A stretch of 64,000 nt of DNA from Psychrobacter proteolyticus (GCF_003350005.1 NZ_QLKS01000003.1:310001-374000), one strand, 5' to 3'. Shown: positions 28,996 through 37,946, numbered from the stretch's first letter. Translations and numbers: made by a program. The notes: generated from the sequence alone by a model not told the origin.

Positions 28996-29736
28996 TTACT
29001 GACTAGTATTGCTTCCGTGCAAAAAATTGGCGAACAGTGCATCAAAGCTGATACTCAACGTGGCAATCGCTTGTTGTCTTGAGTAACGCTGCTGATGACA
29101 GCCCAATATCAACTCATGTACTTGTGCCGCCGCCATATCGACGCATAGATTGACAGCACTGCGCTCGCAAGAACGATTGGATAACTGCAATCCTTGAATA
29201 AATATCTCTGTCCACTCTTCTTGTATTTCGGTAATCAGATTGCCCAGTCCATTATTTAATGAAGACTGGTTTTCTATATTGTCACTAAATCTAGGACGGT
29301 CTTCGAGCAAATGCTGAAACAGCGCGATATTCTCAAATGCAGAATCAAAGATCATAATCAGACATTGTCGACATTGCTGATTAAACTGATCTTTACTCAA
29401 CACATCATAATCTTTGAGCATATTGACCCATGCCAGTCGCATCGGTGATAGATAATTGTCTTTTAGTTGGGCGCTCAGCTCATTTTGTAACGTCTCTAGG
29501 CTCTCAAAATGATTGTAAAAACTGGGTTGGGCAATACCTGCACCTTTGGCAACTTTATTCATGCTCATGCCCTGAGCACCTTCCAAACTATACAACCGCA
29601 AGGCACTTTTTAATAACGCACGCCGAGTCTTAGCTTTCGCCAGCTCACGTTTAGATTCTACTGGGACTGTCAAATCTGGAGCTAATACATTCAATGCAGA
29701 GGTATTCCTATTCAATAGATAATTATATCGACACAC
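28996..29736 (-). CDS. TetR family transcriptional regulator (FabR-like)
   Basis: The 246-aa protein has an N-terminal TetR helix-turn-helix, with TRRALLKSALRLYSLEGAQG (about 37-56), then MNKVAKGAGIAQPSFYNHF (about 59-77) as recognition helix region. The C-terminal ligand domain resembles that of FabR/DesT-type regulators. The gene is upstream of the oxidoreductase on the same strand (63 bp between) and divergent from the flavin oxidoreductase (168 bp). It probably controls one or both. The first ATG yields a 30-residue tail before the HTH, and a later start is possible. Confidence 0.88.
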   Translation of the reverse strand: MCRYNYLLNRNTSALNVLAPDLTVPVESKRELAKAKTRRALLKSALRLYSLEGAQGMSMNKVAKGAGIAQPSFYNHFESLETLQNELSAQLKDNYLSPMRLAWVNMLKDYDVLSKDQFNQQCRQCLIMIFDSAFENIALFQHLLEDRPRFSDNIENQSSLNNGLGNLITEIQEEWTEIFIQGLQLSNRSCERSAVNLCVDMAAAQVHELILGCHQQRYSRQQAIATLSISFDALFANFLHGSNTSQ

Positions 29737-29904
29737 CAGTAATTTACCTTAGGTGCTATTGTGCCAAAAAAATGTGATGATAATGGTCAATTGCCGACAG
29801 CGAATATCTTAGCTATAAGGTTATAGTCATTTAAACCATATGTCTATAGCCAAACCCATAGTAGAACTCATGCTTCACAAAACAACCATTTTTAGGCTGC
29901 TATC

Positions 29905-31146
29905 ATGACATCACCTGTATTCTCCCCTTTAGTGCTGCCTTGTGGCGCTACCTTACCCAACCGCTTAGCGAAAGCTGCCATGGAAGAAAACATGGCTGAT
30001 GTCGGTCAAGTCCCTGGCCCTACTCTGCTCCGTCTATACAAGAACTGGGCTGAAGGCGGGACAGGTCTGTTAATCACGGGAAACGTGATGGTCGATGGCC
30101 GCGCTATGACAGGGCCTGGCGGTGTCGTATTAGACAAGCACAGTAAGATAGCGCCTTTTAGAGCGTGGGCAAATGCTGCCAAGCACAACAATACACAGGT
30201 TTGGCTGCAGCTCAATCATCCTGGTCGTCAAGTATATGCTGCTATGGGTGGCGATGTGCTATCACCTTCTGACGTGGCTATCGACTTGGGCAAACACTCT
30301 CATCTATTTGGTAAACCGCGTGCGATGACGCAGCAAGATATCGAGCAACTGATACAGCGGTTCGCCGATAGTGCACTAAAAGCAGAGCAAGCTGGCTTCA
30401 ATGGTGTACAAATTCATGCCGCCCACGGCTATCTAATTTCTCAATTTTTATCACCGCTTACCAATAAACGTAAAGATAAATATGGCGGTTCGATTGAGAA
30501 TCGTATGCGACTGTTAATCGAAGTAATCAACGCCATTCGTGCTCAAGTTGCGCCTACCCTTGCAGTCGCTGTGAAGATAAACTCGGCCGATTTCCAGCGC
30601 GGAGGATTTGATGCAGATGATGCCAAAGTGGTTATTTCAGCGATGAATGAATTGGCCGTAGATTTGGTTGAACTATCAGGTGGCAGCTACGAAAGCCCAG
30701 CCATGCAAGGCAGCACAGCAGATGGTCGCACGTTGCAACGAGAAGCTTACTTTTTAGACTTTGCAAAGGAGATTGCTCAAGTTGCTACCATGCCTATCAT
30801 GACGACAGGTGGCGTTAGGCGATTGGCTGTCGCAGAAGATGTACTGGCGCAAGGGATTGACATGGTTGGTATGGGAACCGCATTGGCCATGAACCCAGCT
30901 CTACCGAATGACTGGAAAAGTGACAGTACGCTTAGTGCTCACAATCCTGTGGTACGCTGGAAAGATAAGACCTTAAGTGCAGTTACTACAATGGCCGTCA
31001 TCAAGCGACAATTACAGCGTATGGGGCATGGGAAATCGCCCAAACCAAATGCCTCACCAATTTTCTCATTGATTTCTGATCGTATACGAATAAAGAAACT
31101 AACCAAACGCTATCATCATTATTTGAATAAATATTCGATGAAATAA
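29905..31146 (+). CDS. NADH:flavin oxidoreductase (Old Yellow Enzyme family)
   Basis: The 413-aa protein is an FMN-dependent TIM-barrel ene-reductase/NADH oxidase of the OYE family. Family features are LPNRLAKAAMEENMAD (17-32), VWLQLNHPGRQV (about 98-109), VQIHAAHGYLISQFLSP (about 168-184, His-x-x-His), YGGSIENRMRLL (about 193-204) and MTTGGVRR near 299. Substrates are usually alpha,beta-unsaturated carbonyls. The roughly 40-residue basic C-terminal extension may interact with membrane or partner. The divergent TetR gene suggests regulation by a substrate-like ligand. Confidence 0.93.
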   Translation: MTSPVFSPLVLPCGATLPNRLAKAAMEENMADVGQVPGPTLLRLYKNWAEGGTGLLITGNVMVDGRAMTGPGGVVLDKHSKIAPFRAWANAAKHNNTQVWLQLNHPGRQVYAAMGGDVLSPSDVAIDLGKHSHLFGKPRAMTQQDIEQLIQRFADSALKAEQAGFNGVQIHAAHGYLISQFLSPLTNKRKDKYGGSIENRMRLLIEVINAIRAQVAPTLAVAVKINSADFQRGGFDADDAKVVISAMNELAVDLVELSGGSYESPAMQGSTADGRTLQREAYFLDFAKEIAQVATMPIMTTGGVRRLAVAEDVLAQGIDMVGMGTALAMNPALPNDWKSDSTLSAHNPVVRWKDKTLSAVTTMAVIKRQLQRMGHGKSPKPNASPIFSLISDRIRIKKLTKRYHHYLNKYSMK

Positions 31147-31171
31147 CTTTTAATCAATTTCAAAGATAATA

Positions 31172-31208
31172 AAAAAGCAGCTACTCTATTTTTGAGTCTC
31201 TGCTTTTT
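31172..31208 (+). terminator. OYE terminator
   Basis: AAAAAGCAG pairs with CTGCTTTTT, with an inner ACTC/GAGT helix, then a T run. Confidence 0.8.
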
Positions 31209-31215
31209 TATTTGC

Positions 31216-31579
31216 ATAAGTATTTTTGAATAATAATATTTTTTTAATATTCATATAAAAAACAAGTTCATAGAATAAATTATTCTCACACATAGTAGAC
31301 GCAATTTACGTGGCATTACTACAGCAGCCCTGTAGATAACACTTAGTAAACGCTCACTATAATTAAGTAACACTATAAACATAGCATATACAGACAGCTG
31401 AATTGAAAAGTTCTATATTTGATCTCACAAGATATTTGGAACCAATCATTTATCCTTGTGCAATACAATTAGAATAAAAATTAAATAGCAGTATCAGTAA
31501 TCGATATCGTGAAATAAGAACCAAAATAGTTACTAAAAAATAAATCAAACACAATAAGTTCAATAAAAGGAAGAATACA
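31216..31579. other. AT-rich intergenic region upstream of csbD
   Basis: This 364-bp region is very AT-rich and holds no convincing gene. It probably carries the promoter of the CsbD gene, though no clear -35/-10 pair was found. Confidence 0.4.
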
Positions 31580-31783
31580 ATGAACGAACATACTCTAAAA
31601 GGCGAATGGAACCAAATGAAAGGTTCTGTTAAACAAAAATGGGCTGAACTAACAGACGACGATCTTACCCATATCGAAGGTAGCCGTGACAAGCTAGTAG
31701 GCCGTGTACAAGAGCGCTACGGTCATGCCAAAGAAGACGCAGAGCGTGAAGTAGATGACTGGCGTGTAGAAAATAAGTATTAA
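31580..31783 (+). CDS. CsbD family stress-response protein
   Basis: The 67-aa protein is hydrophilic and charged, with the CsbD signature: LKGEWNQMKGSVKQKWAELT (6-25) and the GSRDKLVGRVQERYGHAKEDA segment split around residue 35-54. CsbD proteins are general-stress proteins of unknown molecular function, often induced by sigma factors under stress. GGAAG lies upstream of the start. A hairpin terminator follows. Confidence 0.92.
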   Translation: MNEHTLKGEWNQMKGSVKQKWAELTDDDLTHIEGSRDKLVGRVQERYGHAKEDAEREVDDWRVENKY

Positions 31784-31838
31784 TATATTCATTGCATGCT
31801 TATTTGCTGCATAACTCCTGTACTAAGTAAACCAAAAA

Positions 31839-31867
31839 ACCGCATAGAAATATATGCGGTTTTTTTT
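31839..31867 (+). terminator. csbD terminator
   Basis: ACCGCATA (31839-31846) pairs with TATGCGGT (31853-31860), followed by eight or more T residues. Confidence 0.85.
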
Positions 31868-31929
31868 ATGGCAGATTTATACTGTACAGATAAACTGCTG
31901 GAGAAATAAATTACCGTCCTCCAGACACG

Positions 31930-31967
31930 ATAAAACCGCATAGCAATCAATTGTTATGCGGTTTTAT
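31930..31967. terminator. Second, sequence-related hairpin
   Basis: ATAAAACCGCATA (31930-31942) pairs perfectly with TATGCGGTTTTAT (31955-31967). It shares AAAACCGCATA with the csbD terminator 90 bp upstream, as if duplicated. It is symmetric, so it could work in both directions. Confidence 0.7.
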
Positions 31968-32511
31968 TGTTAACTATCCATGTTACCTATCACGACTGCT
32001 TTTCATGCATCCTTGCACAAATATTCAGTATATTGTGATACTGGGCATCCTGCCCTTTTTACTACACTACAGCTTCAGTATTACTTGCTGCTATCAGCAA
32101 AGGGTATGTGTCCTTACTTCAATTACTATTGTCATCCTGACGCTAGTTATCGAATCATTATCCTTAATGCGGTCAACTCAATCCTTGAGTCACATTCCCT
32201 AATGCCGTGTGACTATAATGCCTAACTCTCACTCGTATGTTAAGTCGCGTAAACGTCATTGCGTGTAAGCATATGCTTACAACAATCTATTTTACTTGCC
32301 ACAATTATTACAACTTATTAACGCAAAAGACACCTAGCGCAAAGTTTTGTACTCTATTATAAATAATGTAAGGAAATATTTCGAACAATAGACTACCAGA
32401 GACACTTGCTAACTTGACGAACCAAAATACTTTTTAAATCTTATAGTTATAGCAGATATAGATATTTCTAATCTACACTGCCTACTTGATACCATCATAG
32501 GATATTGCCTC
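31968..32511. other. Intergenic region upstream of small lipoprotein
   Basis: Open frames in this stretch do not look like genes. The only structure noticed is the 18-bp palindrome at 32264-32281 and a TATTATAAA-like box near 32356. Confidence 0.4.
32264..32281. promoter_or_regulatory. Perfect 18-bp palindrome
   Basis: TGTAAGCATATGCTTACA is a perfect inverted repeat without spacer, located 230 bp upstream of the lipoprotein start. It has no T run and looks like a dimeric regulator site rather than a terminator. The cognate regulator is unknown. Confidence 0.45.
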
Positions 32512-33174
32512 ATGAAAACGATAAAACCTTTCTCTATTAAGGCCACTTTATCTACTGGTCTTGTCGTCGCATTGTTGGGTACGACAGTGGGTTGTGCAGT
32601 CGTAGGCTCAGGATATGACAATCAGCCTGTCTATCGTGGTGATAATAATAGCCAAAACAATAATTTTAATCGCGTAAGTCAACAGCTTCGACAAGATTTG
32701 CGCCGCAAAGGCTATCAAGTTATAGACATCAGAGCTGATAGTTACCGTGGTGAACGAGCTCTTACGGCTTATGCTAAAAAGAACAACCAAGCATACGAGC
32801 TAAAATATACTTACCCTGCACTAAGACTTATCAGCTCAAGCAAAAAAGCGTGGCCAGATAATTGGGATAATAGTAAATCGCAAAATAATAATGGCTGCTA
32901 TAAAGAAAACAAGCATCAAGATAATTATCAAAATGGTCAGCGCTATAAAAAAGGCGATGTCGAAGACACTATTAAAAGAGAATCACGTTACCCAGTTATC
33001 AAACGTCGTGCTATCAATAAAGTAAGGGCTATGGGCTACCGTGTCGAAGATATCGATCTTGAAGAAAAAAATAAACGCGGCGTCTTTGAGATTGAGGCCA
33101 AACGCGGTTCACAGAAGTACGAGATACTATTAAGTTATCCAAATTTAGATGTGATCAAAGTCAGAAAAGATTAA
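32512..33174 (+). CDS. Putative lipoprotein with two PepSY-like repeats
   Basis: The 220-aa protein has a signal peptide with lipobox LLGTTVGC (Cys about 28). The mature chain has two related domains of about 55 residues: VSQQLRQDLRRKGYQVIDIR... (about 55-115) and IKRRAINKVRAMGYRVEDID... (about 162-220), joined by an Asn/Lys/Gln-rich linker (about 115-155). Each resembles a PepSY-type fold, helix then beta strands, ending in Y-P-x-L/D-V-I. The downstream gene at 33259 has one copy of this domain, so the two form a family. Function is unknown; envelope localisation is inferred. Confidence 0.7.
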   Translation: MKTIKPFSIKATLSTGLVVALLGTTVGCAVVGSGYDNQPVYRGDNNSQNNNFNRVSQQLRQDLRRKGYQVIDIRADSYRGERALTAYAKKNNQAYELKYTYPALRLISSSKKAWPDNWDNSKSQNNNGCYKENKHQDNYQNGQRYKKGDVEDTIKRESRYPVIKRRAINKVRAMGYRVEDIDLEEKNKRGVFEIEAKRGSQKYEILLSYPNLDVIKVRKD

Positions 33175-33258
33175 TTACTTTTAGCATTTTTAGCTAATTA
33201 CCTCGGTACGTTTAACTCTTACCCATATTGAGCAACAATATACTATTAGGAGATCATT

Positions 33259-33633
33259 ATGAAAACTCTATCATTTGCAACACTAAAAACAGTAACGACT
33301 GGCAGTATAGTCGCAGCTTTATTGGCAGTGACCACAGGCTGTGTGACTGCGCCGAGTGGCTACAATGGCTATGACGACCTATACGAGCATACTCATAAGG
33401 ACAATAAAGGCCATAAAAAACACAAAGATAAAAAGAACGACAAAGACAGCTATGTCTCCGTTGTCGAGCAACGAGCTGCTAGTAAAGTCCGTAGCATGGG
33501 ATATCGTGTCAAAGACGTCAAATATAAAAACGGTGATCGTAAGATTAAGATAAAGGCTGAACGTGGACGCGATGATTATAAAATCGAGCTAGGCTATCCA
33601 AGCTACAACGTGATTAAACTTAAAAAAGATTAA
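33259..33633 (+). CDS. Putative lipoprotein with one PepSY-like domain
   Basis: The 124-aa protein has a signal peptide with lipobox AVTTGC (Cys about 28), a highly basic His/Lys/Asp spacer (about 40-65) and one C-terminal domain (about 68-124) containing AASKVRSMGYRVKDVKYK and a final GYPSYNVIKLKKD. It is paralogous to the second domain of the upstream protein, from which it is separated by 84 bp. AGGAG precedes the start. Probably co-transcribed and ended by the terminator at 33693-33730. Function unknown. Confidence 0.7.
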   Translation: MKTLSFATLKTVTTGSIVAALLAVTTGCVTAPSGYNGYDDLYEHTHKDNKGHKKHKDKKNDKDSYVSVVEQRAASKVRSMGYRVKDVKYKNGDRKIKIKAERGRDDYKIELGYPSYNVIKLKKD

Positions 33634-33692
33634 TCAGTTATTAGGGTCTGATATTCACTATTAATATTCAGTTGGAACTTTAAAAGTTTTAT

Positions 33693-33730
33693 AACCAAAT
33701 AAATCATTAAGTGGCTTATTTGGTTTTTTT
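33693..33730 (+). terminator. Lipoprotein pair terminator
   Basis: AACCAAATAA (33693-33702) pairs with TTATTTGGTT (33716-33725) and is followed by T residues. Confidence 0.8.
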
Positions 33731-33775
33731 ATGAGAATTCTTACACTCAATGAGCTAATATCTTTCTATATAAAA

Positions 33776-34087
33776 CTAAAAATTCAAAACTTTTATCACA
33801 TCATAAGCTGCCGTTTCATAGGGATGCGCTTCTTTTAACGCGGCAATGGTAGCATCGATAAAAGCTTCATCTACCACCATTTCTACTCGCCACTCATCGA
33901 CCATTTCTAAGCTATCCTGTGTACCAATGTGCGGATTACTGCCTGACAATGGCATAAACTGACCGGCTCCTCGTACCTGCCAACAGCATTGCTCATAGTT
34001 TCCAATCTTCCCAGCACCAGCAGTAAACAGAGCAGACTTTACTTTGTCTAACGCTGCATCAGGAATAAAAACGGTCAACTTATACAT
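33776..34087 (-). CDS. YqfO/NIF3 C-terminal-like protein
   Basis: The 103-aa protein is a stand-alone version of the domain inserted in NIF3/YqfO proteins. Typical features are VFIPDAALDKVKSALFTAGAG (about 6-26), a GNYEQCCWQVRGAGQFMP segment (about 29-46) and the EAHPYETAAYDV end (about 86-97). The fold is a small ferredoxin-like domain related to PII-like proteins. Biological role unknown. It is 37 bp downstream of the DNA glycosylase gene's... neighbour on the same strand (glycosylase stop at 34125), so possibly cotranscribed. Confidence 0.8.
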   Translation of the reverse strand: MYKLTVFIPDAALDKVKSALFTAGAGKIGNYEQCCWQVRGAGQFMPLSGSNPHIGTQDSLEMVDEWRVEMVVDEAFIDATIAALKEAHPYETAAYDVIKVLNF

Positions 34088-34124
34088 AGGTTTACCTCAT
34101 AGAATAGTTTTGAATCTCAACCTG

Positions 34125-34757
34125 CTAGTTCTTAGATAAAGAAGGGTGATCGGTCCATATATAACGTAGCAGCCAGTCTTTGGCATCACCTGCATAATCA
34201 ATACCAATACGTGGACGTAGTGATACAGGTGGCTGGCAGCCATCATCTTCTATCCAAACATCTGATGTCGGCGAAACAGGTTTGCCATATAAATCACGAT
34301 CTATTTGCAAGCGTTTGGTCAATTTTCCAGGGCCTGCAAACTGCTTAGGATGGGTAAACTGCTTATCTGGGCTGAGTTGTTGCTCTTCAATCAGACGGTC
34401 ACTATCATCAGTCAAAAACCCAGCGCGTATCAATACCGATTCAGGCGACTCTACAGAGCCGCTAATCAAATTTAGCATATGATGCACGCCATAGGTCAGA
34501 TAGACATAGAACACTCCGCCTTGCTCATACATAATCTCTGTGCGCGCCGTTCGAGTACCTGCATGTGAATGGCAAGCGGGGTCATCTTGACCAATATAGG
34601 CTTCGGTCTCAGAGATACGCATACGTAGCGTTTTTTGCTGTCCATCGCTATCTGTCAGCTGTCGACATAAGACTTTACCAATCAGATCAGCAGCAACCAC
34701 ACAGGTCGGACGAGTGAACCAGTCAGGCTCCAAAACGGTTGATGAGGCAGTAGACAT
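34125..34757 (-). CDS. DNA-3-methyladenine glycosylase (AAG/MPG family)
   Basis: The 210-aa protein belongs to the mammalian-type alkyladenine glycosylase family that removes alkylated or deaminated purines to start base-excision repair. Features are VVAADLIGKVLCRQL (about 19-33), ISETEAYIGQDDPACHSHAGTRT-like segment around 48-70 with the catalytic glutamate, VYLTYGVHHMLNLI (about 84-97), SVLIRAG and GPGKLTKRL. Length is normal. It lies 515 bp from the divergent AraC gene and has the NIF3-C-like gene immediately downstream. Confidence 0.92.
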   Translation of the reverse strand: MSTASSTVLEPDWFTRPTCVVAADLIGKVLCRQLTDSDGQQKTLRMRISETEAYIGQDDPACHSHAGTRTARTEIMYEQGGVFYVYLTYGVHHMLNLISGSVESPESVLIRAGFLTDDSDRLIEEQQLSPDKQFTHPKQFAGPGKLTKRLQIDRDLYGKPVSPTSDVWIEDDGCQPPVSLRPRIGIDYAGDAKDWLLRYIWTDHPSLSKN

Positions 34758-35272
34758 TAGCGAAACCTTTTCTTATTTTTATGGTCTAATTGATATGAGT
34801 AAGTACTAACAAATTAGCATAAAAGTAAGATAAGGTATCGAAGACAGTGTTGGCGCTATGTTTGATTTTTTATACGAGCTAAACTACCAGCCTGTGCCTA
34901 AATAATGATACTGGTTGATAAATAGATAGGAATTGCAGTCTGTTATAAGTGGTTCCACTATAGTGGTCTATTTTAAGCAGTCTATTAATGGGTTTGTCGA
35001 GTGAAATAACTGGTTTCGTTGCGGTATACCTAAATAAGCTATCGCACAGAGAATGTATTTTATTTATTTTGAAAAATATTTATTCAGCTACGTCAATGTT
35101 GAAAGACTCTTATAACTTTTATTAAATCATTCATAATATAAATATATCGTTAATTTAAGCTATGAGATCAAGGTCCGAGAATTTACGATAAATGAGTAAA
35201 TTGCACAAATATTCTAGAAAATTGAATCAAGATAGGTTTAATTAAACTAATACTTACTTACAGAAAAAGAGC
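34758..35272. other. Intergenic region with palindromic element
   Basis: This 515-bp divergent region carries the promoters of the glycosylase and araC-type genes. A perfect 12-bp palindrome, CCACTATAGTGG (34955-34966), sits inside two direct AGTGGT copies (34948 and 34962), bracketed by GCAGTCT repeats. It looks like an operator. No coding signal. Confidence 0.45.
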
Positions 35273-36112
35273 ATGCGTCACTATAATCAAAGAGACTGGT
35301 TTGAACTTAATAAAGACCCTAATACTAGTATAGAGACTATTCGTGCTCATTTTACAGGGCATGCCTATGACCCTCATTGGCACGATAGTTATTTGATCGG
35401 TATTACCGAGCAGGGAGTGCAGCAATTTAATTGCCGTGCTAAACAGCAAACCTGTGTACCAGGTACGAGTTTTTTGCTAGATCCAGAAGAGATTCATGAC
35501 GGTAATGCCCCTAGTCAGGATGGTTTTACCTATCGAGTGCTATTCATAAAACCTGACTTTTTCCAACAGCGCCTTAAGCATTTATTCGCAGAAGTTCCCG
35601 ACTGTTTTGAGCTCAATGTCAGCAAGACCCTGTCACAAAATAGCTTTTTGACAGCCAGTATTTCATCAGCTTTTGCAGCTATCCATTATCAAGAGCCAAA
35701 GATCATTCAAGAGGCTTGCTTAGATCAAATGATGAATCAGCTCACGACCCAAATGACGTGGCGAAAAAGATCCCAACAAATTAGTAAGTCCACTCATATT
35801 GCACTACTAGCGCAAGAAATATTACACGCTAATCTGAGTGTTAATGTTGGCCTGATAGAGATAGCGGAAACCTTACAAGTTGACCGCTTCTATTTAACAC
35901 GTGCTTTTAAGGGTGTGTTTGGCCTTGCCCCACACGCTTATCTCATTCAGCTAAGACTGGTAAAGGCAAGAGCACTATTATCTCAAGGAGAAAACCCAGC
36001 AGACGTTGCCAATAAACTATGCTTTTCTGACCAAAGTCATCTAGGCAGATGGTTCAAACGCTGCTATAAATTCACTCCAGCAGATTATAAACGGCGCACG
36101 TTTATTCTATAA
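35273..36112 (+). CDS. AraC family transcriptional regulator
   Basis: The 279-aa protein has an N-terminal AraC-type cupin (HFTGHAYDPHWHDSYLIGIT, about 26-45, with paired histidines) and a C-terminal double helix-turn-helix (about 180-279), with LQVDRFYLTRAFKGVFGLAPHAYL-like recognition region and the FSDQSHLGRWFKRCYKFTP signature. It sits 54 bp upstream of a LysE-family exporter, so it probably senses an amino acid or similar and activates its export. Confidence 0.9.
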   Translation: MRHYNQRDWFELNKDPNTSIETIRAHFTGHAYDPHWHDSYLIGITEQGVQQFNCRAKQQTCVPGTSFLLDPEEIHDGNAPSQDGFTYRVLFIKPDFFQQRLKHLFAEVPDCFELNVSKTLSQNSFLTASISSAFAAIHYQEPKIIQEACLDQMMNQLTTQMTWRKRSQQISKSTHIALLAQEILHANLSVNVGLIEIAETLQVDRFYLTRAFKGVFGLAPHAYLIQLRLVKARALLSQGENPADVANKLCFSDQSHLGRWFKRCYKFTPADYKRRTFIL

Positions 36113-36166
36113 ACATAAAACAGCTCTAGGCACAATTACCTTCTAAAGAAATGACGAGGTTAAGCT

Positions 36167-36769
36167 GTGTTGAGTTATTATTTTAATTTTCTTGTATTTG
36201 CTTTTGTGGCATCGATTACACCAGGCCCAAGCAATTTAATTTCACTAATGATTGGTTCGAAACGAGGTGCATTTGCGGCAATACCATTTGTTATTGGCTC
36301 ATCTTTTAGCGCCGCTTTAATTTTGTGGTTATCAGGCTATGGATTGGTTTCACTGTTTACCACCTTTCCATTAGCACAAACCATAATGACTTGGACAGGC
36401 GCTTTGTGGATAAGTTGGTTGGCTTGGAAGTTATTTCAGTCTACCACTCAACACACCTTATCAGAACCGCAAAAAACTATAGGCTGGATCGAAGGCGTAA
36501 CCTTACAGTTGGTAAACCCAAAAACATGGATAATGGCTATTACTGTTAATGCTATTTTTACAGCCCCTGATGCCCAAAATTCAACACCACTATTTTATCT
36601 AGCAGTTATTTTCTTCTTTGTATCAACGCCTTGCTTGTTAAGTTGGAGCTGGTTAGGTCAAGCAGCGAAATTGATTAAGAGCTTTGCTAGATGGGAACGT
36701 CTAATCAATCGCTCGTTAGCAGCTCTTTTGGTAATAACAGTATGGTTTTCTGTATTTATGATGCAGTGA
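36167..36769 (+). CDS. LysE family translocator
   Basis: The 200-aa inner-membrane exporter has six predicted helices and the family signature FVASITPGPSNLISLMIGSKRG (about 13-34, written in two parts: FVASITPGPSNLIS and LMIGSKRG). Such proteins export amino acids or related compounds. The start is GTG at 36167, supported by GAGG nine bases upstream. It follows the AraC regulator by 54 bp. Substrate unknown. A terminator is not evident. Confidence 0.9.
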   Translation: MLSYYFNFLVFAFVASITPGPSNLISLMIGSKRGAFAAIPFVIGSSFSAALILWLSGYGLVSLFTTFPLAQTIMTWTGALWISWLAWKLFQSTTQHTLSEPQKTIGWIEGVTLQLVNPKTWIMAITVNAIFTAPDAQNSTPLFYLAVIFFFVSTPCLLSWSWLGQAAKLIKSFARWERLINRSLAALLVITVWFSVFMMQ

Positions 36770-36947
36770 TGAGCTGTTTATCACATAATTCAAAAGCAAA
36801 ATCCTGCCCTTTTAGACTTTGAAACTACCAAAGCAAACTCATGTATAGCATGAAAAACCTGGGCAATTGAAATCCTAACAGGTTAATCTTATCAACACCA
36901 TTAAGCAAATTAGTGCTTGTGAGCACTGTATTCAAAGAGATCAAAGT

Positions 36948-37709
36948 ATGAAAAATCTAAATTTTAAGGATCATTTTTCCAAAGGTTCTGAGGGTTATGC
37001 AACCTACCGTCCTTCATACACCCTTGATTTAGTGAATGAGCTTGCTGATTTATGCCTTACTCAAGGTCGTGTTCTAGATTGCGGTTGTGGTACAGGACAG
37101 CTTTCTGTGCTATTAGCCGAAAGGTTCAAAGAGGTTATTGCTACTGATGCAAGCTCAGCTCAAATAGCCAAAGCCCAGCAAAAAGATAATGTGATCTATC
37201 AAACAGCTTTGGCTGAACAAAGTGGATTGGCTGATGAATCAGTTGATTTGATTACCGTCGCTCAAGCAGCCCATTGGCTAGACTTAGATAAGTTTTATCA
37301 AGAAGTAGAGCGTATCGCTCGGCCTAACGGCATTTTGGCATTAATTACCTATGGTGTTTTACACGTAGAAGGTGCAATTGATACCCTTATTCAACAGTTC
37401 TATTACCAAACCATTGGACCATATTGGCCAGCTGAAAGACAGCATGTAGAAGATGGTTATCAAAGCTTGTCCTTCCCATTTACAGAGATCAAAGTGCCTG
37501 CTGTCAACATGGAAGAGTTTTGGAGTTTAGATGAACTGCTTGGTTATTTCAATACTTGGTCAGCAGTCAAAGAAGCTGAAAAGGTACTGGGCTTTAATCC
37601 AGTGCATCAGTTTCGAATAATTTTGTTACCTGAATGGGGACATCCTGAAGATAAGAAAAAAATCACTTGGCCTCTATCCATTCGAGCTGGAAAAGTAAAG
37701 ACTCAATAA
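36948..37709 (+). CDS. Class I SAM-dependent methyltransferase
   Basis: The 253-aa protein has motif I, VLDCGCGTGQLSVLLAERF (about 42-60), and the acidic motif ATDAS (about 65-69), then the VDLITVAQAAHWLDLDKF segment (about 97-114) and RPNGILALITYG. It resembles Methyltransf_11 enzymes. The C-terminus is not clearly specific, so the methyl acceptor is unknown. It stands alone, 178 bp after the exporter. Codon usage seems AT-rich, in keeping with an accessory region. Confidence 0.88.
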   Translation: MKNLNFKDHFSKGSEGYATYRPSYTLDLVNELADLCLTQGRVLDCGCGTGQLSVLLAERFKEVIATDASSAQIAKAQQKDNVIYQTALAEQSGLADESVDLITVAQAAHWLDLDKFYQEVERIARPNGILALITYGVLHVEGAIDTLIQQFYYQTIGPYWPAERQHVEDGYQSLSFPFTEIKVPAVNMEEFWSLDELLGYFNTWSAVKEAEKVLGFNPVHQFRIILLPEWGHPEDKKKITWPLSIRAGKVKTQ

Positions 37710-37940
37710 GTTTAGAAAAATAATGGTCAGCAAGTAATAAGGTATGACACTACAAACTACAATTTCGACAACATAGGACAGTTCGATGCCTGTATAGCAC
37801 ACCGAACACAAGTTTATGAGATAAGCGCAAGACTGAGCATATCTGTCCACTACCCAAAGTTGGACGTTAAGAACTGCACACCCTCGCCATGATATAGAAC
37901 GTCAAAACAGACATAAAGACCCTTAGCTAGGCTTTAAGAG
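37710..37940. other. Intergenic stretch before a broken small gene
   Basis: No gene recognised. GGACAG near 37776 and CTGTCC near 37831 are inverted copies that may be chance. Confidence 0.3.
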
Positions 37941-37946
37941 ATGAAA

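Noticed and set aside
31951..32225. Two open frames of about 80 codons after csbD
   Set aside because: They overlap a perfect hairpin, show no protein-like composition, and no ribosome site is seen.
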